A DNA stretch of 38,620 nt from Phaeoceros laevis (taxonomy: Eukaryota > Anthocerotophyta > Anthocerotopsida > Notothyladales): the NCBI GenBank assembly GCA_049999765.1, contig JBNGIQ010009460.1, positions 338,892 through 377,511 of the forward strand, in the 5' to 3' direction. The notes below the pieces were generated by a model. The model saw only the letters and a program-made list of their open reading frames with translations, ran no database searches and was not told the DNA's origin. Made by a program: the position numbers and the translations under genes. Positions 1 through 11,338 of this stretch are shown in pieces (position 1 is the stretch's first letter; each line of letters begins with the position of its first letter).

Positions 1-540
1 GACAAAGCTTTTGTATAGTTTGTATCTTGTTTTTCTATTGTAGATAGTAACTTAAAATAAATATATTCAAATACCCAATAGCTCATCTTCATAACTTCAA
101 CCATCCCTAATCATTATATTGCAATAAAATATCATAAAACCTAGCTCTAGACCTGTGTTCTACCCACATTTTGAGAGCCCAAGCCTAGAACTTGATTTCT
201 AGGTTAAGAAATTACCAAACTATCATGTGTCAGCAAACTATCATGCGTTATGGTGTGTAATGCACAAGACAGAAAATTTTCTTCCTCTTCATTGAAATCA
301 CACAAGCTATATGTTTGTATAAATAAATCTGGAAACATAAATTTGTTGACAGAATTATAAAAAATAATGAGACCTCCATATCTTAATTGCAAAAATCGGC
401 GATTCATTGAAATGTAAGTTACCCGATGTAAGTAGGAATCGTAAGGTCACTTTCATTGTATATGGTGAGAAAAAAAATTCAAAATATTGTATTTATACGG
501 TATGATTTCGAAGTTAGCACATGGTAGTTACGATTTCGCC

Positions 541-760
541 GTTGTCACGCGCTGCTAAACTCAAGATGCACGCTGCTAAACTCAAGATGCACGCTCGTCA
601 ATGCCCGCCATCGCGTGCGATGCCAAACTCAAGATGCACGCCCGCCATCGCTCCGCTCCGCCTGCTTGCCATCGTGCCACCCACCATAGCCTGCTTGCCA
701 TCGCGCCACCCACCATCGCTCCGCTCAGCCATCGCCTACTCATGTGCGATGCTCAAACCC
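541..760. repeat. short GC-rich tandem repeats
   Basis: Two direct 21-bp copies built on 'gctgctaaactcaagatgca' start near 551 and 572, with a third partial copy near 625. A second unit of about 30 bp, containing 'ctgcttgccatcg', occurs twice from about 661 and 691. The repeats lie inside otherwise AT-rich DNA. An 80-codon frame crosses them, but it is repeat-derived low-complexity sequence and I do not call it a gene. Confidence 0.7.
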
Positions 761-1378
761 TAAGTGATGTAGTTAAGTAGGGTAACCAAGTATGTATAGA
801 CAAAATTATATATATAGTGATATAAATACTTGCAAATACACAGTATACACGGTGATTCCAAATCGCTATTTTTCAATGAAGCGTCAATTTAACGTCACGT
901 ACGTCACTTTCCCGCTTCGGTATTTGACGCTTCGGCAACTACGCTCTATATCAACCATTGCTAAACCAAAGTGAAAATATAGCTGGTCAGGTTTGGCCAT
1001 GTGGTACCGCAAATGGATTACTATTTAAAAACCGGTGCGGGTCGAAGAATGCTCACTACTTTTTGGGGTTCCTGCGCAACTATATGACCCGGGAGAGACA
1101 ATGCCGGTGTGACAACAGAGCCGTAAGAGCCCGGCTCTGCCCGGGCAAAACTAATGAATCAACTCAATGGTATACTGAGTGAACTCTAATGGTATACTGA
1201 GTGAGAGTTCAGGGAGGACAGAGCATGATCAAGGGAGACAAGTGCTCTTAGCGCTGAAACCAGAGCAAACAGTCCATCCAAACACTACTAGAACAGATGG
1301 TTTGGTGTTAGAACATACGTCAAGGCCTACGGCAAAGGTAACACAAATGCCACAAGTCAGAAATCGTAGATCCTCTCA

Positions 1379-1444
1379 GAAACTAGGCAGGCAGGGCTCA
1401 GAAACTAGGCAGGCAGGGCTTAGAAACTAGGCAGGCAGGGCTCA
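1379..1444. repeat. 22-bp tandem repeat, 3 copies
   Basis: Three near-identical 22-bp units begin at 1379, 1401 and 1423, each containing 'gaaactaggcaggcaggg'. They differ by only one or two bases, which suggests recent slippage or unequal exchange. Confidence 0.85.
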
Positions 1445-1592
1445 AGGACTCGAATGTAGTGCTGATGCCCCGTAGGGCCACCTCCAAACCTCCAGTACGC
1501 CTCTCATAAGCTTCACTAAGACACCAAAGGGAGAGGTGCTTTGGACAGAAAAGATCCTATCCCTTTGGACAGAAAACATGGACAGAAAACAT

Positions 1593-1685
1593 GGACCACG
1601 CCTTACACAACCCGGACCACGCCTTAGACAACCCGCAAACATGGACCACGCCTTAGACAACCCGGACCACGCCTTAGACAACCCG
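1593..1685. repeat. 21-bp tandem repeat, 4 copies
   Basis: Units containing 'ggaccacgcctta' followed by 'acaaccc' start at about 1593, 1614, 1642 and 1663. A short spacer that repeats 'aacatgg' sits between copies two and three. It is preceded by a duplicated 'gacagaaaacatg' at about 1567-1593. Confidence 0.8.
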
Positions 1686-4182
1686 CTTTGAAGCCCAGGA
1701 CTCATGAAACCCTAGCAAACATCCAATAATGCAAACATCCAATAATGCAGCGCCGCAAGATCAACATAGGCTTGGCTACTTGTAGAAGGCAAAAATTTAA
1801 CAACTAATACCGTAATGCTGATTTTTGCTTTGACAGGGTGCATAGAAGTTAAGTAACTAATGGTTACGCGCGCGGTGCGGGCGGGGCCTAACTAGGTAAC
1901 TACCCAACTAACTAATATTCCCTGGCGAAGTCAGGGTCCTCAACGAACTGCATCGCTCACTTACGCACGAATCGGTGCACGCCTGAGTTCTCATTAATGC
2001 TGCTCCTGCCGGTATCCTTTTTTCAATTGCAAGTATCTAGCAGGGCCGATCCAGTATCTATTCTTGAGTTGGGACTGACGAAGGTGTGGAAAACCTTGTT
2101 TCGACAAAACGCTCATGTCCTTTTGAACTACTGTCCATCTGGAGCTGGAGCTGGAGCTGCATACAGATTCACTTGTATCACCTCGAACGGGTATCCTGAG
2201 AACGGATGTGCTCAGACGATATCCTGCTCAGGTTACCCGGTCCACATATACAAAGAAACTCAATGTGCCCTGGAATTCGGCCAAGTTGCTCAAAACATCA
2301 TCAAATCTATCCGGACCAATTCCAAGCAAGAAGCAATCTACCAAACCCAACGATCCGCGACAGTTGACTGAAACTACTGCTGGGGAAAAACACAACATCC
2401 ATAGCACAATGATGCCACCACGAGATCGCGAGATTGTCTGTCACGCAATTCCGAACATGCGCAGCAATTCAAGCATAAAAAAACCCTAGGGAGAAAGGAA
2501 CCGAGCCGCGCACTGTTAATGGCTTCAGCGGGCCACCTGTAAACAAGCATCGTAGACAGCGAAAGCGTCACCGCCGGGACCCCGCGGTGTAAAAAGCTTG
2601 GGAGGCAAACAAAGCATGACGCTGGGTGGCCCCTGTCCGCTACCACACAATCCCGATGAGGCGCTCCATCGAGCTAATTCGGGTCCCCAGGAAGGAGAAG
2701 GATAGCGTGACGCCAACAAAAGCAAGCCTGGAGGCACCTTCCTTCGGCCTTTTGGCCTGCTTTGCTGCGTGACGACGACTTTTTCGCTAACTTGAGACGT
2801 GTAAGGGTGGCGCAAAACCTGGGCCACCGGCTAGCACACTCCACCGCGTGGCCATACCAGCTGGAGGACTTTGGGCCCAGCACGTGGCTGGGGCGTCACG
2901 GCTGCGAGCCCGGGAAGGCTAACGACCGGTTTAGCTGCCGGCCGGGTACCGCGTCCGTGGACGTTGAATGATGAAGAAGCCGTTGGATTCCAGGGACAAT
3001 GTTCGGACGTTTCTAGGGTGGCTTCGTGCACGACTGTTTTTTCGACTGCTGACGGGCCCGAGGCGGGTTAGTTAGTACGAAGCGTCTGAATTTAACTTCA
3101 ATGTATCATTGACACCTTTCCTTGCGTGAAGTTGAGGAGCAGAGGTTTTGCCTTGCTGCTCCTTGTCTTCTTCCTTCCTGCCGTGCCGCGTTGCTTCCTG
3201 CTGTGTCGGCGGGGCTCGTGGATCGGAGCTCCAACGCCCCTGGGTGCGTGCATCCGGCCGCCTTTCCTCTTCTCATTTTCCTCTATTATCAGGCAAGGCT
3301 GCAAGCCTGGGTCTCCCTGCACCAAGACCTAGGACGCGTGGCCATCTCTAAAGCCCCAACGTAGAAGCGTTCCAAGACGGAAGGTAACGGAGGAGGAGGC
3401 CGGATTGCGTGTTAGCAGCCGTGTATGCAAGCATTCAGGAACAGGGAACGGGACGGGACGGAGGGGCGAGTTGTAGGGAACGGGCTGGGAGCCCGGTGGC
3501 CGGTTGCTTCCGCCTCCAGGCCTCCTTTTCCCAGAGCCTCGGGGAGGCTCTCTCATTACGCGTCCATGCTTTTATTGCTGCCAGGCGGAGTGGCTTTGTG
3601 GACATCGATTTGTTGCTGTTGAAATCCTTCGTGTCCGGGTTCGATGGTCTGGCACTCGGTTGGATTTGCGCAGCCAGTGATGGGAGGATGTTGGCAGGGA
3701 ATTGTTTGACTGCGCGAGTGTATGTTAATCCGGGGAGCAGGGGGGTGGTCGCAATTGCCCAGAGTCTGAGGCAAGGCTGGGTTGAGGAAGCAGGACGCCT
3801 GCCTGTAGGAGATTGCAGGGAAGGGAATAATAGAGTTGCTGGTGGTCAACCGGAGGCCAACAGCTGTAGGCGGTTACACACTTGCCAAGCGGGCTTGTAG
3901 CTAGAGGGACCAGGAACTGTGGTTAGTGCTGGGGGAGGAGCGGTGTTGACGCAGGCGGTTAAGGCGGTGAGTTGCCTCACTGCAGCCACAGTGTAGCAGG
4001 GAATAGGCCACAGCATCGGGCGGCTTCGGGTTGACGAGTGGAGGAAGCATTTAGGGAAGGCGGGCTCGACTGAATCAGGGGAATCGGGGTAGAGGGGAGG
4101 GAGTCAGGCCGGTGGTGGCTAGGAAATCTTGTCGCCGCAGGCTGAGGTGTTTTTACTGTCAAATTCGGAAAGCGAATGACAT

Positions 4183-7100
4183 ATGGCTGCATCCGTGAGC
4201 ATCGATTTGGCAAGCATGTCTGGGATACACAATCCAGGAGTTGCTTTTGACATAGAGATAGCAGAATGCGCCGGTTCAAATTCTCCTATTCCGAAGAGGG
4301 TGCTGCAGCGCTGGCAGGAGACCCTTGAGAACAAGGCCAGGTCTCCTACAAGTCTAGAAGACATTGAAGCAAAGCTGAAAGAGGCGGATTCAAGGCGGCA
4401 GGTATGTTGGGTATCTCATGCGCATGTGGCTGGGTTGCTGTGTCTGTGGCCCTCCTCCTCAGATGAACGTAGTCAGTGCCAATTATACTTACCTCGTTGT
4501 TGCAGCAATTTCATGAGTGGCTGGTCAACAAGGCTCGTCCAAGACAGAGGACGATGCCAGTTTCTCCACTGCAGGAAGATCTTGCTCAACGTCTGGAGGC
4601 GAGGCTTTCTGCTGCAGAACAGAAGAGGTATTTGTCGAACATTTTCCCACTCGACAGCGCCTAGGTGTGTTTTAAGTCCACATGTTTCTCGTCCTTGTTA
4701 TTGTCGTGCGAAAGAAGACCTAGAGTAAGTGGCGCTGTTTGTTGCAGGTCAGAAATCATGGCGCAAGAGCAAATGCGGCTGGCAAAGCTGCATGAGTTGA
4801 GGGTTGCAGCAAAAACTGAGGCGCAGCTGCGTGCAGAAAGGGAACGAGAGGAATTGGACTTGAGAATTGAGTCCCGGGTGCAGCAAGCAGAGACAAATAG
4901 ATTGGCTCTTCTTGAGGCTGAAAGACAACGCAGGGCTGTTGCACACGAGCGGATTGCTCAATCCCTTTTACATCGATCAAACCAAGAGGGAAAAGACAAG
5001 GAGCGAATCGAAGCCATGCGTGCAGCATTGTGCCAAAAGATTGCTGCAGCTGAAGAAAAACGTGCTGGTCTGCTTGAGGCTGAGAAGAGTCGTGCACAAG
5101 CAGCTGTGATGCAAGCCAGGACCGTAGCAAGAACAGTGCTGCGAGAAAGAGAGTTGGAGCTGAGGCGGAAGCGGGAGAAGTTGGAGGATCGCCTGCAGAG
5201 GGTATGCTTATATGTTTTATGCCCAGCAGTCTGAACTGAACTTATCTGCAACCTTTGTACTCACTTTAGACCCATCCTAATTCTATTCTCTCTTATCAGG
5301 CAAAAAGGCAGCGGGCAGAGTTTTTGAGACAGAGAGGAGGGTGTCGTGGGGCCTGTCACAATCATGGACACAAACTGCACAAGCATGGGGACCACCTTTG
5401 TCGTGAACTTACCAGGTAACCTCACCTAGTTCATTGTGCTTGCTCGGCTAGTGTCTTGCAGCTCATTATCTGCTGCCCGTTTGGTGAGTGGTCAGTGACC
5501 AGACAGTGATCTTGACCTTGTTGATTGCAGATGCTGGAGACAGTTTCGACGATCCAGGAGTACAACATATGCCCTGGCTCAGGACTACGCAGCCTGTGCT
5601 ATCAATTTGGAGTCTGTTCCTAATCTTCCGTTCGAGCAGCTGGCAGACAGAATCACTGCACCTGCAACTCTTCGGAGTGTTAAAGCTTTACTGGCACGAA
5701 TAGAAAGCCGGCTGATGGTTTCGTGTGCTTTCCAAGTTGCAACACTTGACCATATTCTGAAGCGGTTGGCAACTCCTGTTCGAGCAAGACCAGCTTCAAG
5801 GAGGTCCACTCCAGGTGGGGGCTTGAAGGGTGCAGCAAAGGAAGGAGGCAGGTCTCAAAGCCTGCCTGCTGCTGCAAAAGGAAAAGACAGTCCGCAGACA
5901 CAAGAGAAAGAGTTGGAGAGGTACCCTGCCCGTGTCTTCCTCTGTGCATATATGATCTGCGGACAGCCGGATGCAGTCTTTAGTAGCAAAGGAGACCGAG
6001 AAGTTGCACTTGCTGAAGCAGCAGCAAAGCTGCTTCCGGAGTTTGAGACTTTGGTTTCTACTATCATAGATGGCCCTGTTTCCCTTGGGTCAGACATGAA
6101 GCTGGACAGCAGTTCGTCTCATCAGGACTCCAGGGCATCCAGTTTCAGGCCTTTTGCTGCCCAGCTGTTGTCCTTTGACGCTGCGTGGTGCACATATCTG
6201 TACCAATTTGTGGCATGGAAGACCAAGGACGCCAGAGTGCTTGAAGAGGACCTGACTAGGATGGCTTGCCAACTAGAGACTTCTATGTTGCAGAAATGCA
6301 AAAGTGCAGAAGAGTTGGATACAAGTGACTTAAGCCTGGATTCACAAGCAATCAGGAAGCAGGTTGAGTATAAAATCATTGATGTGCTCAGTCCTTATGG
6401 TCGAAGGATGCTCATGCCAGTTTCTAACCTGTTTCTCTTTTCCAGGTTGTTGAAGATCAGAAGCTTCTGCGGGATCGCATTTTTCGGTTGACTGGAGCTG
6501 CAGGTGCAGGTAGAATGGAAGAAGCTTTGACAGATGTCAGAAATAAGTACATCGAGGCTAGAGTGAATGGCACTCCTCTGCCTTCACCTTTTGTTGCGTC
6601 GCCTTTGGGGTCACAGCCATCAGGATCCTCACCAACTCTGGACCCATTGTCTCCACCAAAAGACAGCGAACCTGCTCCAAGGCCTCGAGGAAGAGCAGTC
6701 AGATCTTTGTTCAGGTCGGCGAAGAAGAATGACGGTTCTGTGCAGGCATCAATGGAAGAGCTTCTGCGGGACCATGCTGTTTACCTTCAAGGCTCAGGAC
6801 TGACAAATGAGAAAATAGTCAATGAGATGCTTCATGATTCAAGCTGGGCATTGTCCTTGGACACAACGCAGCACCTGAAAACGACTCCCAGACCTAGCAC
6901 ATTGTCTAGCAAGGTTGTGGAGGTTGAGGTGAGCAATTTGAAATATTTTTCTTTCTGCACAGGTCCTGTGTGTTAGATTCTGTTTCTTGGAACTGAGAAA
7001 TATGGTGCTCCTGGTTACAGGCACAGATGCGATTGACAATGGAGAGGGCTTTTTGGGACACTATAGCTGAAGGTCTCACCCAAAGCCCACCTCAATATGA

Positions 7101-9008
7101 GCGAGTGGTAGGCTTGGTCGCTGAAGTGAGACAGGAGTTGGAAGGTTTGGTATCAGAAGGCTGGAAGGCAGAACTTCGAGAATGCATGGATGTGGAACTG
7201 CTTGCGCAGGTCTTGCTCTTACTCAGCTTGTGTGTCATCTTGTTTGTCAGCTTCCTGCATCCTGTTGATCAGGATTTTAGATACGTAATTAAGGACATTA
7301 CTACTTTAGATTTGACTGAGCTGGTCGTTGTGGTTACAGATACTTGAGTCTGGAAGCAATGACTTCAACTACTTGAGGCGTTTATTTGACTATGCCTCTG
7401 GAATCATCCTGAAGTTGGGGGCCCCGATTAGAGACACCGAGGCAAAAGCTGCTCACCAGCACCTAGTGGATGATCTACAAGCAGGCCTTGATACTCAAGG
7501 ACAAAATGGTTTTGCAAATGCACTTGTAAAGGGTCTTCGCTTCATCTTTGAACGTTTGCAGGTTGGTGTCGAGACAAAGTCAAGTCCATCTCGTTCACAG
7601 TTTGATGCATTTGGTACCTTGCTTTTCAGAATGTTGGCAGGCTCCATGGGGATATTGTGTTGATTTGCTTATATATCCTGCCCAGGTTCTCAAGCAAGAC
7701 ATCAGCTCAGCCCGTCTGCGTGCTGTTGCGAATCTGATAAACGGCACTGCTGGAATTGAGTATATGCGGAAGAGTTTTATGGAGCGCCTCCAGATAACTC
7801 TTCCGCAGCCTGTTGTACCTGTCACCGACAGCTTAGCAGCTGGTGTGGCAACAACTTTGCCACGGACTGCAGCATGGATTGCTGAAGCAGAACAAGCAGT
7901 AGCCACTGCCAGGAGCGAAGTGGAGACTGCACTTGCCGCTGTTCAAGCAGCTGGTCAAGCACCTACTTCCGTGGCTGCTGGCCCCTCGACAACTGGCTTG
8001 CCACCAGTTTCTTCCATGCGAACAGGTGGACGAGTTGGTGGGGTGTCCATAAATCCCATGGTGGTGCAGCTAAACTTTGCCAATTCTGGTGAGCTCCTTG
8101 TTCCTGCCTTCTTTAGCAAGTGTTAATGATTTTGCTTTCCACTCACACTTACATGTATGGCGACTAAGATCTATGGCACTCTGCTCTAACTTTAGAAGAT
8201 CATGATGATAAATGCAGCTGAGGGTCACAAGAAAGTTGATTGGAGGTCCGTCGATACCATTGTCCGACTTGGCCTATTACAACTTATCTGCAAACCAGAA
8301 GGTGCAACTGAAGACACTTTGCCAGAGACTTTATGTCTAAATACAGGAAGGATAAGGGAGTCACAAGCGGAACTGCAAAGTATTATTGTCACAGCAACAG
8401 GGTGAGGACTGTAGATACTTTTCAGCATTAATTGGCCACAAAGCTAAGCAGCTGTCGTTGTGTGTAGTGGACTGTTCTTGTTCTACCTTTCTAACTTGTG
8501 GCTGGAATATGTTGGCAGTTTGCTTCTGGTGAGACAAGGACTAGCGGGAAGGGGCATTCATGGTGCGGAAATAGAAAAACTTCTGGAGGATGGGCGGAAG
8601 GAGCTTGAAGAACTATTGCATCAGCCGGGTACAACAATAGCTCAAATCGGAGCTTTGTTGGCTAGACTATCATCAGCAAAAGCCACTGAAGCTGAAAAGT
8701 CACCTGAAAGTATTGCTGCATGTGAGGAATTGATGGCCCGAGTTCTTGGACGGAGCTTATCAGCAACTGACCCTGTCTTTGCACGAGTTTCGGCAGCAGT
8801 GAGGTCTAGTATGTGGGTGATTCTGGCTTTAGGGAAAGGAGCTGCAGCAGTGGCTGGTGCTGAGTTTGCCTTGAAGCGGATTGGGGGGAGTCTGCTTCTC
8901 GACAACGTTATGAGAGTGGCAGCTGCTGTAGAGAAGGTTGCTGGTTTGACCTCCAAAGTTCACGAACCTTGGTATATTGCCTGCATTCAAGCCGCATCTG
9001 TAATATGA
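4183..9008 (+). CDS. TCP11: TCP11-like protein (T-complex protein 11 family)
   Basis: I reconstruct eleven exons: 4183-4401, 4506-4627, 4748-5201, 5300-5415, 5531-6362, 6446-6928, 7021-7209, 7340-7561, 7686-8088, 8218-8401 and 8519-9008. All introns are GT-AG and the phases join to 1237 codons plus stop. Residues about 115-290 are a charged Glu/Arg/Ala-rich coiled coil. This is followed by a Cys/His-rich patch (GGCRGACHNHGHKLHKHG) and the plant TCP11 signature CWRQFRRSRSTTYALAQDY, then NLPFEQLADRI. The C-terminal half, from about residue 400, is the Tcp11 domain. The length is close to plant homologues (about 1100-1200 aa). The animal founder acts in sperm signalling; the plant function is not established. 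The start is the first ATG in frame with the conserved N-terminus. The last two splice choices (8088/8218 and 8401/8519) were made by frame continuity. Confidence 0.88.
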
Positions 9009-9668
9009 TATCTCCTCGAGGCAGTTAAGTGGCACCCATCGAGAGGTATGTTTGTACAGTACTTGTATATTTGCAATGCTTCAGCATGAGGAGTAGCAGC
9101 ATCTCATTTCTACCGCAGTAGTGTGTAGCATATTCGCTTCACTGGTAGGAACAGTGTACACATGTATAGACAGGTGCTACTCACCATGCCTGACCGCTCA
9201 GGGCATTCATCCCTTTAATTGGATTATTAAGTATAGATGCAGGAAGTACTAGGCAAACTGTAAATGACTTCAGTTCTTGGCCGAACTGGAAGTTTCTATA
9301 GTTTCAGGACAGTCCAGGACAAACATCAAATCTTGGTGTCAGAGAGCCTGCAAGTATGGAGGACTGTATCTCTAGACGTCGCAAGAACAAAGTTGTGTAC
9401 GCATGTGAATATATATTGGAATTCTCAGCTCATGTGGGCAGGATATTAAGGTAGCTCTTGTCGCGAATTCCGCCCCTCACAGAAGGACTATTAGCCTGCA
9501 CCTTGCTGCAAATGCTGCTCTGCCCTAGCAACAAGGGGGCATGTTCGCTGCGGCTTGTGATTTTCCATACGGCGATGGAAAATCAAACTCAGGACGTTGT
9601 GTAAGTCAGTTGCCAGTGTGTATGACGTCCTAATAGAGAAGGAAGCTTGTTCAGGCGTGTAGCATGTT
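9009..9668. other. convergent intergenic region / 3' UTRs
   Basis: This region lies between the stops of the TCP11-like gene (+) and the minus-strand chloroplast protein gene. Both 3' untranslated regions and polyadenylation signals must be here. I see no frame with family similarity and no clear repeat. Confidence 0.5.
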
Positions 9669-10651
9669 TTACTCTCCTCTGAAGACCTGAGTGGGAGGAA
9701 GGATATCTCCGTCAAGCTGATACAATCCTAGTGCAGGTCCGATGAATCTGAAAACAATCCAACCTCCCGCGATAACAAATATGAAAATGTAAGCAAGCTT
9801 GTTGATCCAGAACAATACGCCTTTCTCTCCAATGTACAGCGACCAAGCCTGCTCAGGAAGTGTCATCTCATCCCATCCCTTTGCCTTGGGCGATTTGGCG
9901 GAACTTGATGCCACAAAGTCACCTTGTCTGTCACGTAGTACCAAGAGAGTTAGTCCCAGAAGGTTTTATCTTGCAGCATCCAGCACGGTGTGTACAGCAA
10001 AGACCTTTTTTGCGACTTCCTCCTGACACCCAGTCGTGATTCAAGCTCCTCAATATTCACATCAGACTCCGCATTCTCACCGCCCTAAAAATTTCAGAAC
10101 AGTTACACATTGCATGCTGAATGCAGAAGACAACGGGCACCTCAAATAGCAATCTCTGCCACCCTGTCGGTTAAAACTGAACCTAAGAAGGTACGCTATC
10201 TTTCTATCAAATACGTGCACCAGCTGCACTGCCTGCGCCTGCGTCAGGATTGAATGCTGCTCCGAACACAAGATGAACGCACTCTCATGATGAGCACAAC
10301 TGTCCTGCAATTCCCTACCTTCCAAACAGAAGGGCAAGACTTCTGCATTACCTTGTCATTCTCTGCAGCACATATCCTCAAACCCCTCTCCTGAGTGGTG
10401 AACCGTAACCTCCCAAGAGAGCAAGAGTACGAGGACGCAACCTGGCCGTGCGCCCTTCCACACAGGCTGAAGGAGCCAGTGCCAGGGAAATAGCGAGATC
10501 CGAAGTGCACGGAAGGAGAAGCGGAACAAGATGCGGAGCCAGCAGCCGTTGTAGAGCAAGAGGGCGGCACGTGAACTGCATGGGCGAGAAGAGCGGCCAC
10601 CGGAGGATGAGCTGGGAGAGACAATGCCGCATTGAAGGCCGCCATCAACAT
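9669..10651 (-). CDS. predicted chloroplast membrane protein of unknown function
   Basis: Three exons on the minus strand: 10651-10352, 10084-10005 and 9927-9669. They join in frame to 212 residues. The first about 90 residues are rich in Ala, Ser and Arg with almost no acidic residues, as expected of a chloroplast transit peptide. The mature part starts acidic (near AAENDKGGENAESD) and then has a basic stretch (GVRRKSQKRQ). The last about 60 residues hold one strongly hydrophobic segment (LAYIFIFVIAGGWIVF), followed by a conserved-looking tail with LYQLDGDILPP. The splice sites are GT-AG. I believe similar short plastid proteins exist across plants but cannot name one safely, so function is left open. 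ATG codons at 10651 and 10645 are both possible starts. The gene is divergent from the NOI gene. Confidence 0.75.
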
Positions 10652-11096
10652 TCAAATCCTTCCTCTCCCCTGATGGGGCCGGAGGAGGTGTGACCCTTCT
10701 TCCTTTCGCTAGTGGCTTTTTCCGAGTTGTAGGAATCAGTAGGATGTCCAACTCACGAAAAAAACCCCACCTGCTGTACTGTCCTTTTAATAGGCGAGCA
10801 ATGAGAGAGATGCTCCCGTGACACAGTTCCTTGCTGTTGCGGCTGCTCCTCCTCCTCCTCCTTCAAAACCCTGCTGGGTGACCGTCCGCCTTCTGCCCCG
10901 GGTCGAACCGCATTCTTCCCTCCTCCGTCGGTAGGGTCGGAGCGACATCGAGCGGGCGGGTGGGAGCGCGGGCGGGCGTGTCACGGATTGCAGCTGCTGT
11001 GCGAGAGATCGTCCCCTTTGAGGATTGTCAGTGCTCGGATTTGTGTGTGTGTGTGAATTAGGCAAGTGGCAAGCGCCAGCAACAGATCTGCTGCCA
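10652..11096. promoter_or_regulatory. divergent promoter region
   Basis: These 445 bp separate the start codons of the chloroplast membrane-protein gene (-) and the NOI gene (+), so promoters for both should lie here. The NOI side is strongly pyrimidine-rich around 10840-10870 (CTC repeats). A TG microsatellite-like run at 11042-11054 lies in the probable NOI leader. I see no clear TATA box for either direction. Confidence 0.5.
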
Positions 11097-11338
11097 TGTC
11101 TCAGCCGCAGCGGACTTCCGTTCCCAAGTTTGGGTCCTGGAAATTGCATGAGTCCACCATCGACTACTCCACCGCCTTCGCCCGGGCCAGGGAGAGCAGA
11201 GCCGGGCTGATCTCCACCCCGCACTCCGACAGTCACGAGGACGACGAACTAGATGAAACTCGCTACCACGAGCCTGCGTCCAGGAAGGCCAAGATCCTGA
11301 GCTACTTCTCCTGCTTCTCCCTCGGCCGGAGAACGTGA
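11097..11338 (+). CDS. RIN4/NOI-domain protein, small
   Basis: The product has 80 residues if translation starts at the ATG at 11097; an in-frame ATG at 11066 would add ten residues. Near the N-terminus it carries the NOI (nitrate-induced) core: VPKFGSW, then a spacer, then DYSTAFARARESRAG. This matches the PxFGxW...YTxxFxxAR pattern of RIN4 and NOI proteins. The C-terminus is basic with two cysteines (ILSYFSCFSLGRR), where RIN4 relatives are S-acylated and held at the plasma membrane. In flowering plants RIN4 is a negative regulator of immunity and a target of bacterial effectors. Short single-domain NOI proteins are less well understood. A possible splice donor (gtgagc) lies right at the 3' end, so a further short exon cannot be excluded. 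Confidence 0.82.

Larger units (their letters stand above)
1..4182. other. gene-poor 5' region
   Basis: I find no convincing gene here. Bases 1-540 and 780-1100 are AT-rich; about 2400-4100 is GC-rich. A 124-codon frame at 1997-2371 (+) starts hydrophobically and has several cysteines, but I recognise no family, so it may be chance or a relic. Frames around 3122-3900 (+) are overlapping low-complexity readings of one GC-rich stretch in several frames. The stretch directly before 4183 probably holds the promoter and leader of the TCP11-like gene. I could not place a TATA box or transcription start. Confidence 0.5.

Noticed and set aside
1997-2371. 124-codon frame (+) with hydrophobic start and cysteines
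   Set aside because: No recognisable domain, no splice partners and surrounding repeat-like DNA; not enough to call a gene.
3409-3900. 163-codon frame (+)
   Set aside because: Overlapping frames on both strands in a GC-rich stretch and no motif; probably leader or promoter DNA of the TCP11-like gene or chance.
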